DNA of 64,000 nt from Theocolax elegans. Its lineage: Eukaryota; Arthropoda; Insecta; Hymenoptera; Cerocephalidae. The position numbers were made by a program, and so were the translations under genes. A model generated the notes under the pieces. That model did not search any database, was not told the DNA's origin, and saw only the letters and a program-made list of their open reading frames with translations. Below, piece after piece: positions 45,886-57,190 of the stretch. Numbering within the stretch: position 1 is the stretch's first letter; each line of letters begins with the position of its first letter. The DNA lies in the NCBI GenBank assembly GCA_026168455.1, contig CM047427.1, forward strand, positions 37,886,905-37,950,904, in the 5' to 3' direction.

Positions 45886-45895
45886 TTGGGCGCCA
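45886..45895 (-). promoter_or_regulatory. tRNA primer-binding site (Ty3/gypsy, minus strand)
   Basis: Minus strand TGGCGCCCAA, starting two bases inside the LTR end. It begins with TGG, complementary to a tRNA CCA end. The second LTR element uses the same ten bases at 49354. Confidence 0.8.
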
Positions 45896-45897
45896 GT

Positions 45898-46854
45898 TGT
45901 AACGGGGTACAATCTCTCGCGTAGGTAGGGGTAAAGGGATCGGTTGCTACGGCACTGCTTAGTTATACTCCCTAGGCGGTGCCCGAGAGTGCGCGGCGGA
46001 TTCAAATCAGTGAACCCCGCGCACGACCTACTGTAGCGATATACGTAAGCAACCGCGAGATCACTTGCCGATCTCGCGTATTTCTACAGCTAAAACGTTG
46101 TTAGCTGAAAAGGACAGCGAATAAAAGGGATAAATTCGCGGTAAGTTTACCTCGGCCGCTACTGAAACGGAGAGGGCGGTATTCGGGATAACGGGAATAA
46201 CGCCGGTAATCAATAATTAAACTCGTACTCGGATATTGATTACATATGAATTTTATTTATTATAAAGAAATATAAATTTAGGTTAAGATAGAATAAAGAG
46301 AAGGAATAAAGAAATAACAAAAGCCGTATATAGGCTGCGTGAGGTCTCGCGACGAGGTGTAACCACCGGGGTTACTCGCACTTTCGCTCTCTCTAGCACG
46401 CGTACGCGGTCGCCCGTCAGCTTCCTCGCCGTCGCGCGCGAGAGAGATCCGCTGATCCCTAACTTAAAGATATAGCCGTAAAGCGAGAGACTTTACGGCT
46501 TCGACGGCTCGCGAGTGGTGCACCACGTACCTTAATTCTCCCCGTCGATGCGTTTGCTAAATCACTCGCTCTTCACGACGCAAAACCCAGAACCCGAGCA
46601 AGAATCCGCGATAACGATTCTTTTTCTCTTGCCACGAATTAGCAAGGAAGGCGTTACCGGCGACGTGTATATGTAAGATGACTCGCATAAACTCTCGATA
46701 CTCTCCTCAGTCAGCTTGCGCGTCGGACCATTATTAGTCCTTACGCGCCTTGCGCGCGGGCTTTCCCGATCACCTACGAGCTTTTCCGATCGTCACTCGC
46801 GCTCGTTATAAGGTATAGCATCATACGCATAAGAGTATGTAGTTTACCTTTACA
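45898..46854 (-). repeat. 5' LTR of the Ty3/gypsy element
   Basis: 957 bp with TGTAA...TTACA ends when read on either strand: plus start TGTAACGGGG, plus end CTTTACA. It is GC-rich relative to its surroundings, abuts the PBS at 45886-45895 on one side and re-enters satellite DNA exactly at 46855 on the other. The second LTR was lost with the truncation, so LTR-LTR dating is impossible. Confidence 0.85.
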
Positions 46855-47750
46855 ATGTATATTCATTTTTTTCATTTCCACTTGAGTGCAAAATCGGGCA
46901 TGGATAAAACGTTTTAATATAGGTGAATTCTGACAAAAAAGATTTTTTTTCCCTTTGAACGAGAGCAACAAATTGGAGAAGCCATAAAACGACGAACATT
47001 TGGCAAAAACACGATGTTTGATCATTTTTTTTACTTTCATTTGAGCAAATAATCGGACATGGATAAAGCTTTTAAAATTAGCTGAATCCTGTCAAACAAT
47101 AATTGTTTGTTCCGATAAAATATTTAAATTTACAAGAATCCTGTCCAAAAAAAACGTTTTTTTCTCTTTGTTCGAGAGCAACAAATTGGAGAAGTCTTAA
47201 AACGACAAACATGTAGTAAAAATTCGATTTTTATTCGCTATTTTCATTTCTACCTGAGCAACAAAATCGAGCATCGATAAAAAGTTTGAATTTAGATAAA
47301 TTCAGTCGAAAGAAAGGAATTTTTTCCTTTGATCGTGAGCAACAAATTGGAGAAGTCTTAAAACGACGAAAATGTGGTCAAATTTCAATGTATATTCATT
47401 TTTTTCATTTTCACTTTAGTGCAAAATCGGGCATGGATAAAACGTTTTAATTTAGGTGAATCCTGTCCAAAAATAAACAATGTTTTCTCTTTGATCGAGA
47501 GCAACAAATTGGAGAAGTCTTAAAACGACGAACATTTGGTAAATACTCGATGTGTATTCATTTTTTTCACTTCTACTTGAGCAACAAAATCGAGCATTGG
47601 TAAAAAGTTTGAATCAAATTACATTCAGTCGAAAGAAAGTAATTTTGCCCTTTGATCGTGAGCAACAAATTGGAGAAGTCTTAAAACGACGAAAATGTGG
47701 TCAAACTTCGATTATATATTTCGATGAGTATATACATATATATATAGTAT
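46855..47750. repeat. 160-bp satellite, block 2
   Basis: Five more copies of the same unit: ggagaag at 46975, 47188, 47349, 47511 and 47672. Spacings are 161-162 bp except the first (213 bp), where a partial unit is duplicated. Same orientation as block 1, so the Ty3/gypsy copy sits inside one array. It ends in a TA-rich tract just before the next LTR at 47751. Confidence 0.92.
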
Positions 47751-49352
47751 TGTGACAATGCAAATAATGCATGTCATTAACAGCGACAAATAGCTAAACC
47801 TTTTCCCTGTACGAGCACACACACACACACATATACAAGCCTAACCGAACCTATATTTCCCTAATTTCCCTAAGAGTCTATAATAAAAGTACAACACCCT
47901 CCCAATAGCCGAGCTCCTTAACACTATAACAAATCACCGAGCCCACTAACAAGCGTACACAGGGGAGCAGCCGAGCAGGACACAGAAGGAGTTCAGTGAA
48001 GCATACATCACTTTTCCAATAATCTAAACATAAGCCTTGACGAAGAGCCAGCCAAGTGAAGCAGCATGCTGAGATGTTGGATGGTAGCAAGCTGCTAAAT
48101 CCTCAGTTCAGTAACAGCGTACCCAGCAAGCCAAGGAAGACTGAGCCAGAAGGAGAAGCCAATGTAGCCAGGAGGTCCGTCGGCCAGCAATTATCCAGGA
48201 AACCTGTAAGCACCAGTTAATGTAATAATGTTCACTATAAGGGAGCAGATAGGAGCACACACTTACTTAAATAAGTGTGTATAGGAGAGGACTTGTGAAG
48301 AGGTTAGGTGAGCATTATAAGTGCTCACACACACACACACAGATTAATAATAAAGCAGCAAGCCGTCCTCCAAGTGGATATTTACCTGGATATTGCCGTG
48401 TGTCCGTCCAAGCAGCCGAGCCCGCCGTTGCACCTGTCAAGCCGTGCGCCTCAAGAAGAACGAGAGAGAAAGAGATATCGGCGCGGCAACGCATGAGCCC
48501 GTATCGACGTGCCGTGGATATACACCTCCCGCAGCCCTGTAACCACCGAGATTATTAGCCGACGGGCGAACAATAAGGAACGAATTTATAATTACCTGGC
48601 AAGCAGCTTACGTCGTCGTCAACGGCACCATTGTTGTTGCGGGAACGGACGAGGTGTACACTTCGAGACGATGCGGCGGCCATGTTACTCAAGTCGCACT
48701 CGAGTAAGGCCGCGTACGCACCGCAAGTGGGCCGTCGCGACGCATGCGCGCACACGGGCAATGCGTCGACCACGCCGAGGAGAGCAGAGCTCTTCCGATC
48801 GCCGTAGCGTCACGACGTCCGATCCGGTGTGCGAACCACAGTGTGTGCAGCGATCGAGTGTGCAAATTTATTTAGCGAAAGTTAAGCGAGAGCAGCATCG
48901 CAGCAAAGGTTGGTGGATACGTCTTGTGCCTCCTTTATTCCGTTTTGTGCAATTCCCGTGCTTCCGTACTGTGTGTGTGCGAGTTACCGCGTTTCCCCCT
49001 TCTCCCCCCTTTCCGTTATTCGAGCAGCTTCGACCCGCGATCGCGTATCGCTGCCGCGCCGTCGGTCGACATTAAACTCGTCGCGGACGAGTATCCCGAT
49101 TCAGCTAACGATTCGGGATTAGTTAAATTAAAATTTGCACCCGTACAATTTGCAGTGAGCCGCATTCGCCTTCCTACATTCGCCCCCCCCCCCTGAGCCG
49201 ATCGCAGCCGAGCTTGAGCCCGCGTAACGGACGAGACTGGCACCCGTAATTATTTAGAGATATCGCATCGGATAATAAATTAAGTATTTTATATATTCCT
49301 TATTTTTATTATTCCCCATCACCTGCACCCTAATCCCCAGTGCAGCGTGACA
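47751..49352 (+). repeat. 5' LTR of a second LTR retrotransposon
   Basis: 1602 bp starting TGTGACAATG and ending AGCGTGACA, directly followed by a PBS. Long for an insect LTR. It contains CA microsatellites near 47818 and 48327. Frames over 48277-49243 are GC-rich chance frames inside the LTR. No partner LTR exists in the window. Confidence 0.8.
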
Positions 49353-49353
49353 T

Positions 49354-49363
49354 TGGCGCCCAA
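49354..49363 (+). promoter_or_regulatory. tRNA primer-binding site
   Basis: TGGCGCCCAA one base after the LTR end, identical to the PBS of the Ty3/gypsy copy on the other strand. Confidence 0.8.
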
Positions 49364-50353
49364 AGTGTTAATTTTTATTTTGAGATTAAAAATTGTAAGC
49401 ATCTAGCGAGACGCAGAGCAGCCATTTTTCCTTCTCGTTCGTCGTGCGCACACACACGCGAGGTGGCGAAGCACGGCCATTTTTCTTATACGACCACGTG
49501 TCGTGAAAATTAAAATTGATAATATTTTGAGCAGCTAATAATTTAATTTTGTAAAGCTTAATAATTTTCTGTTGCGAAAATTTTTCTTTTTAGTATTAAT
49601 AAGTAATATTACTGAATATTTTATTTTATATTACATAAAAATAACGCATGTATATATGAAGCATACGTATATACAAATAGTATATACATATTTATGTACA
49701 TAATTTGCTATTAATTTGCATTTGCTTTATTTTTGCTTGAACGCTTATATATTTATTTAATTGCTTATCATCCCTACATATTGAAATTCGCCATTGGTTG
49801 TATTCTTATTTTCTTTTACCATTAACAATTATATATAGCATAGCACGATATTTCCCCCTCCTACGCACATTCTTTGGGTAATTTATAGCTTTCTCCCTTA
49901 ACCAAGCTACATATATTATTTTTTTTTATATAACCCTTACTAGCAGCGAATAAAAATTTTTTTTTTCTTTCTCTTTGTTGCCATTGCATTTCCTAACCAA
50001 ATTAACAGCTTATTTTTTCCCTTAGCGCATGTTTTAACAATTATAACTTCAATAATTTCTAAACGCACCGTGCAAAACTATTATTTATTTTTTCCCCTGA
50101 TTGCCGTAGCTTAAATAATTAATTTTTTTTATTATTCCTCTAGTAATAATATTGAGATTTGCACTAACGGAGCAAACAAATTTATTGTTTTAGTGCTTAA
50201 GCAAATAATTATTCGTTTGGAAGCTTGCATGGTTTTTTTTGCTTTCCCTAATCAATTATAAATTAAAATTAATTTAACAGATAAACATTGAGCTATTCGA
50301 TTATTGAGCAAGAGCTATTATTTAAGCAAATATTTTCCTGAGACCTGATTAAA
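49364..50353 (+). other. leader of the second LTR element
   Basis: About 990 bp of AT-rich untranslated sequence between PBS and ATG, with long T runs. No frame or RNA gene is supported. Confidence 0.65.
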
Positions 50354-51517
50354 ATGTCCCGTAATTATAGATTAGGCGGAAAATTAGTAGGAATAAGTGC
50401 AGCTCAAGGCGCACCAATAATTAGGCGAGCCATAAATGAATTAGCCGATGGAAGAGTTGTCTTCTATGCGGGAACATCATTTTTAAATTTAGATAACGAT
50501 ATAGCTATTATTCGCGATAGAGTAGCTCGTTATGAAATAAGACGCAACTTTGGAGACTCAGCGGCTCAATGGAATCCGCGAACAGACCAAATGCGGTTTG
50601 ACGAATTTTCGGAAGAAAATATAACCCGAGCAGAAGAACAAGCATCTGAAGCAATAAATCCAGACGAGTTATCCCTTTCCCTTACCCAATCTGAGCGAAC
50701 AAATTTTTTACCTCCCATATCTTCCCATCCACTCCAGCAAGCAAGCAGCCAAGCAAATTTTATTGAATTGGAAACAGGACAAACTCGTGGTCCCTATGCA
50801 GATCCAATTTCAATGCAAGAGATGACGCAGCCAACACAGCGATCAACCCCATATAGCCAAAATCAACGAAGCAGCAGTCCAACCGAAAAGCAAACAAATC
50901 AGCCACGAGCACAATCGACTGCATACAGACTGACGCCAACGCCGATAACAAGCCAGAATCTATTAGATGCACCGAATATAGAAATTTATCACACGCTGCC
51001 TGACGTAACGACATCGAACTTAGCAGTTAATACTACGTCACATTTCACTATTCAAGCTATAGCTCCCACTTTATCCAGTAACCCATCTCTTATAAGAAAT
51101 CCCTTCGTTAGTTGCACAACACCTACCACAACCTATACCACCAACTCTGAACGAAATTCCCGGCCCCGACAATCCTACTGCATCCAGCAATCAGCCTTCC
51201 GTCCCATAGTCACAGCACCCACCACGAGCCAACCAGCAGCAACGCAGCAGAGATACTTAACATCGCCGAACCAGATCGACCCGAGACGAAGAGAACTAAA
51301 CAGAAATTTACCGAGCGTCCATTGGGAAGATGAAGTGCAATACGTCAGCCAGCCACAGCAGCAAAATGCATATATAGCCCCCCCGTCCCAACAATTAACT
51401 GACAGAACATACGAAATCCCATATTCCCCTATCCCCCAAGCACAACGACGAGCATTCGCAAGCGCCATTCCCAACAAGCTTCGCAGCAACCGGGATATTA
51501 TAGCCACCAGCTTATAA
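50354..51517 (+). CDS. gag-like ORF of the second LTR element (387 residues)
   Basis: An intact ATG-to-TAA frame about 1 kb after the PBS, the position expected for gag. The first 100 residues look globular (SRNYRLGGKLVGISAAQGAP, then GRVVFYAGTSFLNLDNDIAI). The rest is Gln/Pro/Thr/Ser-rich and low in complexity, ending NKLRSNRDIIATSL. There is no zinc knuckle, protease or membrane segment. I do not recognise a named Gag family; the call rests on position and composition. It is the longest undamaged frame in the window, which argues for recent insertion. Short frames beyond the stop (to about 51700) suggest the capsid part is frameshifted, and pol is absent. Confidence 0.65.
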   Translation: MSRNYRLGGKLVGISAAQGAPIIRRAINELADGRVVFYAGTSFLNLDNDIAIIRDRVARYEIRRNFGDSAAQWNPRTDQMRFDEFSEENITRAEEQASEAINPDELSLSLTQSERTNFLPPISSHPLQQASSQANFIELETGQTRGPYADPISMQEMTQPTQRSTPYSQNQRSSSPTEKQTNQPRAQSTAYRLTPTPITSQNLLDAPNIEIYHTLPDVTTSNLAVNTTSHFTIQAIAPTLSSNPSLIRNPFVSCTTPTTTYTTNSERNSRPRQSYCIQQSAFRPIVTAPTTSQPAATQQRYLTSPNQIDPRRRELNRNLPSVHWEDEVQYVSQPQQQNAYIAPPSQQLTDRTYEIPYSPIPQAQRRAFASAIPNKLRSNRDIIATSL

Positions 51518-52795
51518 GCCAGCCGCATCCCGATTACAATACGATACACCCACTGAGCAGCACCTACAGAACGAACAATTAAAATAATTAAATCAAGTTA
51601 AATGAATTGAATATGATTTACTGAATCAATTCAATAGAGCAGTACATATAAATGAAACGCACCTTAAGAGTGTCAGAGGTCAATAAGCTCCTGAGCAAGT
51701 GCGCGCTGCGTTTTTAAAAACTCCCTTATCGTAGCCCCCACTAGACCCCGTAAAATTCGGCGAAAAGCTATAAAACTATTTTTTAACTGCATCGCGTTCA
51801 ACTTGAAATCTCGCGGCTTCGCCCTGCAGCCTGGCGGCCACAGGTTAACGAGACTCTCTGTGTCTCCCTGCGCACGCATACCTGTGTGGATAATTTTCCA
51901 CGGGAAATTAGATTTTTCCAATTGTCCCTTTGGCAACTCGGCCTCTCCGAAGAGAGCACGCATTGGCTTCGAGGCCATGAGCGAACCCATGCACACAACG
52001 GGCTTAGCCTAAAAATTTCAAGTTTTTCCTTTTTTTTTTTTTATTATAATCTTCAAAACAACGGAATTATTTATGATTCAAAAAACTCTAAATATTTAAT
52101 AATTTTCCCTCTGTCACTCTTTTACAAGTATTATACATTAATTTTATACTAAATATTATGAAACTCAACAAGCTTAATAAATACATATATTTTAATATTC
52201 TCAATTAATCTAGAAACAATCAATTACAAAATTATAATTAAATTATTAATCTCTTAATCGCATATCGTCAAACATTTTGTAATAATTTTACTTACATCTA
52301 AATACGATCTACTAGTCTATTCAATAATTATAATTATTCAAACGCACTTTGGTCAACAATAATTTATTACTTAATTTTACAACAAAATTTTGAGTCGCAT
52401 AATTTATCTTAATTAACTAAAACTAAATTTAGTCGAAATAATCATTACACAATTTACTTTGTGTACTTAAATTATACATCTTAAATTATTCATTTTGAAA
52501 CGTACATTGGTTTTCTTATAATAAATACATTTATCAATTGCTTATATATAAACGAAATCTAAGAAACGATAAAATACAACCGTTACTATTTTGATTCTTA
52601 AATATCTTTCAGCCTGTTTACTGTCACGTAATACTATATACGTAGAAAAGTTAGTTTTATATTTAAGTATTTTATTTCTTGGTCGACGGTTGACTATTTT
52701 TTAACGATTTATACTTATCGAGAACTGTTTATTCAAATAATAATAACGTATTAAATTGGTCAAACTAAACTAAAAATTAAAGTTAATTCTATCCG
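51518..52795. other. end of the LTR element and AT-rich sequence
   Basis: 51518-52010 is GC-richer and probably still internal LTR-element sequence, but its frames are broken. 52020-52795 is AT-rich with nothing recognisable. The truncation point lies somewhere in 51560-52015. Confidence 0.45.
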
Positions 52796-53393
52796 TAACA
52801 ATACTGCTCTCATCTTCCCTAAAATCGGGAAAGTGAACCTCCATTAAGCGCTCCAAGATTTCTTTCTCGGTGGTAGCGCATTTACCGTTTTCCATTCTTA
52901 TTGTGCCAAGAATAGCTTCGGGATTTCTGGACAGAATTTTATCCAGTCTGGATATCTCTTTAATTCCGTGGATCTTACTGCAGAAGTTTTCCTAGCCCGT
53001 TTGTTGGGCTTGTCTGACCTCACATCTGTAATTATCCCTGGCTTTCCTGTACCTGAGCCATTCCTCCTCCGACTTCCCTTTCCTGGCTGTCTTGTACCTT
53101 TTCCTCGTAATATATTTTAATTTCTCCAGTTTCTTATTCCACCAGTTGCAAGCTCCTTTTTGTTTTACTAACCGAGGAGTGCAATTTGAGTGGTATGCTT
53201 CCTTAATCGCATTTGTCAGTTTGGCCGCTGTTTCTTCCAGTGCTTTCACACTGTCAATAAACTCTGGGAAGCCATCCAATGCTACTGACAGGTTTTCCAC
53301 GTATCCTTCCCAGTTTGTTTTCCTAGGGTCACGTGGCCAATCTTGATGGAAAGTAGCTTTATATTCATATTTGGATGTAAATTTACATAACAT
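52796..53393 (-). pseudogene. Jockey-clade ORF2 fragment (EN-RT linker)
   Basis: A minus-strand frame with one internal TAG (52992-52994). It reads the linker between the endonuclease and RT domains of Jockey-clade elements: FHQDWPRDPRKTNWEGY, then LTNAIKEAYHSNC, CNWWNKKLEKLK and RYRKARDNYR. After the stop it continues in frame with ISRLDKILSRNPEAI and the block LERLMEVHFPDF that precedes RT. Neither endonuclease nor RT catalytic residues are included; both ends are truncated. A fragment of a non-LTR element unrelated in position to the scrap at 28330. Confidence 0.85.
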
Positions 53394-54849
53394 TAAAACC
53401 AGATTGCGTGTTAAACAGCCTGTGCGTATAAAGAAATTTTTACTTTATTTATTCAGCCTGTATATATATATCTTAGCAAAATTCTTGAAGCATCGTATAT
53501 ATCAAAAAATCATCTTTTTTATTCAACAAATTAGAGCACAGGTTCCATCCAAGTATAAATATAAGATTAAATGTATCATTTTTAAGTTATTTTACACGTT
53601 TAGATATATTTAGGAATTCTTACACTACTATGGGTGTTACCTTTTTATCGTACATATTTGAAGCGAAACAAGTTAGCTACAACAAAGTCGTTAGTGGCAT
53701 CTAAAAATTTGAATTACGTTATTAGTTATGATTTTAGTACATTTTACGTATCGATATGCAGTAGTGGTGTTCTAATCACAATAAGGGTTGATTTATTATC
53801 GTTCTGTTGTACAAAATCGAAGAACAACAAATTAGCAACGATTTATGCCGTTGGAATTATTTAAATAACTTAATAATGTTCAAAGTTACAGCGTTTGACC
53901 ACCCTAGCTTAATATTACGGTATGGAGCCATGAGTTTCTCGGTGCACGTTTGGCTTTTTTAATACTTTTAACGGCTAGACTTTTAGCAAAAACTTAGTAA
54001 CAAATTCCTATTTAGTCAATTTTTTGCTTAAGGACGTATATTTAGAGTAACAACGTATGTCCACCCTAGCTTAACATTAAGCTGGGGGATTTTAGGTTTT
54101 CTTGATAACGGCAAGGGCGACAAAATCGTTGCATCAGCAACAATTAGCAACAAAATAGCAACATATTATGCGCTTAATTAGAAGTGGGCATGTAAAAATG
54201 ATCTCCATAGATGTATGCGGTATGTTAATTGTCAGCTACATGTTTTACTTATTACTTAATTTAATAGTGCTTAAAACATATATTTAAATACGCCTATTAG
54301 TTAAGATAATTGTGGAGAATGTTGGGAAAAATTTACTTCATTAATATAATATGTAATTGGAAAATTGAACTGAGAAAACTTAATTTTAAAAAATACGTGT
54401 AATTTAATACAGTGGGTTTAATTTTGCGAGAGATTAATGAAATTAAAATAATATTAAATACTGCTATAAAAGGTATTTTTATAATTGTTTAAGTCGATTT
54501 CGTATCCAGTATTATTTTTATCGAGATGCTGATCAGGTAAGCAAGATGAAAGGAGAAAAGGATCGTGCTGTCAGCCTATGAACGGGAGAGTGCCGTGTGC
54601 AACTGGCAGTTAAGGGGATGTCGGCGTTATTACCTCCGTTGATAGTCGCTTGATCTCAGTGGAACTGCGGTGGTGTGGCAAATTCGACGATGAACGTACT
54701 TCAAACTTAAATTTTAAAAAGTACAGCTACTTTGGGCTGTTGTAAGGTACTTTCCGCAGTAGATATGACTAAAATTAAGGTAATTAAAATATTACTCTTG
54801 GCGGCAAATATGTAGTTTTTTAAAGAAAAGTATATTAGTATCTTTTTAA
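53394..54849. other. non-coding with small direct repeats
   Basis: ccaccctagcttaa occurs at about 53898 and 54061 in similar surroundings. The segment 54250-54340 resembles 40325-40420. At 54610 a TTAAGGGGATGTCGG word matches the end of the TTAA element at 55109. No gene. Confidence 0.5.
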
Positions 54850-55040
54850 TATAAAAATTTGAAGGAAGCCAAGTTATTCCTTGTCAATGGCCACTTTTAC
54901 GAAAGTTATTCGATATCTAATAATAATAGCAATAAAAATTACTTCCAATTTGATCGCTTATAACTCGGAAACAAGTAAAGATATGCACTCAAACCAGAAT
55001 CAAATAAAACTTGAGTTCAAGTAGATATGGGGATTAAAAT
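54850..55040. mobile_element. foldback family C, single arm
   Basis: One arm only: caatggccacttttacgaaa, gttattcgatatctaataat, cgcttataactcggaaacaa and cttgagttcaagtagatatg. It matches the arms at 31216-31940. Its mate is missing. Confidence 0.65.
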
Positions 55041-55112
55041 TAATAAATTACCGATCCAATCTATTATAACGTCAATTAATTAGTACAAATATCCAATGTA
55101 AACAGTTCTTAA

Positions 55113-55491
55113 GGGGATGTCGGACCCAGAAAATGGTCATTTTGTACTTTTTTTTATAAATAAATGAATAAAGTTTTTAAAAAACGCTGAACGTCAAGCC
55201 CTTAGGTATGTTTTAAATAATAAACCCAAATTTTTCCTGATTTTTAAATCCATAATTTGATCATGATGTTTGGGTTTAAAGATTGTGCTTTTTTGGACTA
55301 ATAATTACCGACCAAACATTGTTTACTCAATTATTATTTAAAAAATGCTTTTTCGTTAAAAACACAACGTCAAGCCCTTCCTTATATTTTCAGCTGTCCG
55401 TATGAATTTTTTCAGATTTTTAATGCAATATTTTAGATATAATTTTTGGGTTGAAAGGTGCAGATTCCTGTAATTTCGGTCCGACATCCCG
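55113..55491. mobile_element. TTAA-flanked non-autonomous element 1 (piggyBac-like)
   Basis: 379 bp between TTAA at 55109-55112 and TTAA at 55492-55495. The ends are inverted: GGGGATGTCGGACC on the left, and CGGGATGTCGGACC as the reverse complement of the right. A TTAA target and short terminal repeats are the piggyBac signature. No transposase. A related end occurs at 54610. Confidence 0.75.
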
Positions 55492-55495
55492 TTAA

Positions 55496-56138
55496 CCTTT
55501 AGAGGGCCGAGATTTTGAAAAATTTGAAAATCGCATTTTTCTATAGGAATGTGGTCTAAGGTTCCTGAGTTAGAGCCAAACTAAGTTGCGATGTTGGTGA
55601 GTGAGACCCCTTACGCCTAGAGGCGTATTCCAGTCCGGTACGGAAAGGCCAAATGTTGAAATTTTCAAAATTTCCGAAAATCGTTAAAAACGTTTGGTAA
55701 AGCCAAGAGCGAGCATGTTTACTAATTTTTTCCCTCAAACATTCTTTCGGGTTATTGCTAAACATAATTTTCAAACGAAATGGACATTTTGCAAATTTGA
55801 CCTTCAAATGACCTTGAGCCTGAGGTCATGAGGTCAATCCGACTTCAGATTCGGATTCAGCGACCCCAAAAACATGAGCATTCTGAATGAAAAATTGTAA
55901 CTAGTGACTCTGAAACTCCTACACATAATTTTCAAGTAGGATTGACATCGAAACTAGAAATGTCTTGGAAATTTAGCCATATTGCATCCCCCATTTTGAA
56001 TTTATTTTTTTGGTTGCAGAATCATGTTTGGAGACTTCGTTAACCCTCACACCTGAATTGAGTTATTTAAATGAAAAAAATTGAGTACTTTAGAAAAAAA
56101 ATGTTTAGGCCTCTAGGCGTTTTCCGGCCCTCTAAAAG
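55496..56138. mobile_element. TTAA-flanked non-autonomous element 2
   Basis: 643 bp between TTAA at 55492-55495 and 56139-56142, with inverted ends CCTTTAGAGGGCCG and CTTTTAGAGGGCCG (right end as reverse complement). An inner inverted pair (cgcctagaggcgtattcc against aggcctctaggcgttttcc) supports the palindromic layout. Contains a family B segment (cagcgaccccaaaaacatga near 55858). Shares its left TTAA with element 1. Confidence 0.78.
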
Positions 56139-56261
56139 TTAAGGATGTTGTATGTATCATTATTATTCTCCATGGTGTTAATCTTGAAAAACTTTTATAC
56201 GTTTGGACGGAGGCTAGGGAAAGAAAGTCTTAAAAAGACAGATTTTTCGTAAAAAAAGCAA

Positions 56262-56294
56262 CGTTTCGTTGGCGTGGTCTGCCAACTTCTTCAG
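56262..56294 (-). ncRNA. hammerhead ribozyme-like core in left pLTR arm
   Basis: On the minus strand the arm reads CTGAAGA (consensus CTGANGA), an unpaired A, a perfect 6-bp stem II (GTTGGC/GCCAAC) with a 7-base loop, then GAAACG. This is the conserved hammerhead core. The stem I and III partners are not certain from reading alone. Confidence 0.55.
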
Positions 56295-56398
56295 CCTATT
56301 TATTAGACACAAAAAAACTAAATTACAATTGAGAACGCACACATGAAAAATATACTGACAATAAAAGATTTAATTTCGTACCTTTAATCGGATTATCG

Positions 56399-56972
56399 AT
56401 GTGTCAAGTGAATAATATATTAAATTTCGCATTAATAAAATCAAAAACAATAGAACCAATAACCAGCAAAATTAAAAAAATAAACCGCCTTAGTTATATA
56501 ACGCTTCCTTACACCAATAATTTCAATAAATTATCACAAATTTTACACTCTTATAATATTCAAACAGTACCATTAGTACAAAAAAGATTTCAATTCCATA
56601 ATTAAATCAGGCAAATACTGTACTAAAAAACTAGAACACGCAAATGTTTCTATAAATTTAAATGCATACATTGCCCTGCCTCTTATGTTGGTGAAAGAAG
56701 CGTTCTTTAAAAACTAAAATGAATAAACATTGAAATAATAAAAATCCAGATTCAGTGATTAATCAACATGTATCTCGTTTTAAACATGCATTTGACTGGG
56801 ATGGCGTAAAAATTGTAGATAATGAGTGTAATTACAGCAAGCGTTTGATTTCCGAAATGACACATATAAAAATTGACAGTAATAGTATCCACAAGAAAGA
56901 GGATATAAAATTTTTGAATACTACTTATTTGCCAGTTCTTAGAAATTTAAACGCCTCATTGACAACCGTTTG
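56399..56972 (+). pseudogene. Penelope-like GIY-YIG endonuclease, broken
   Basis: Three short frames give the C-terminal part of a Penelope protein. 56399-56605 gives the RT-EN linker (YITLPYTNNFNKLSQIL). A shifted frame near 56655 reads FKCIHCPASYVGERS, the CxxC plus GIY-YIG core (YVG). 56755-56972 then gives the rest of the nuclease (HVSRFKHAFDWDGVKIVD, KRLISEMTHIK). In active elements this nuclease nicks the target DNA. Frameshifts around 56600-56760 inactivate it. Confidence 0.85.
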
Positions 56973-57158
56973 ACGTTTCCTGTGTTTACACTTGCTACAT
57001 ATATGAACACGACGATGTACACACATAATTTAATATATTATTCACTTGACACATCGATAATCCGATTAAAGGTACGAAATAAAATCTTTTATTGTCAGTA
57101 TATTTTTTATGTGAGCGTTCTCAATTGTAATTTAGTTTCTTTGTGTCTAATAAATAGC

Positions 57159-57190
57159 CTGAAGAGTTTGAAAGACCACGCCAACGAAAC
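57159..57190 (+). ncRNA. hammerhead ribozyme-like core in right pLTR arm
   Basis: CTGAAGA then GTTTG...CCAAC then GAAAC, the plus-strand counterpart of the left core. Stem II has one mismatch here and lacks the extra A, so this copy is more decayed in the stem while keeping both invariant boxes. Confidence 0.5.

Noticed and set aside
40440..47750. CRISPR-like array
   Set aside because: Repeats are whole 160-bp units without unique spacers, in a eukaryotic genome; this is satellite DNA.
48277..49243. Frames of up to 188 codons as a possible gene
   Set aside because: They lie inside the 1.6-kb LTR, overlap in several frames on both strands and show no domain.
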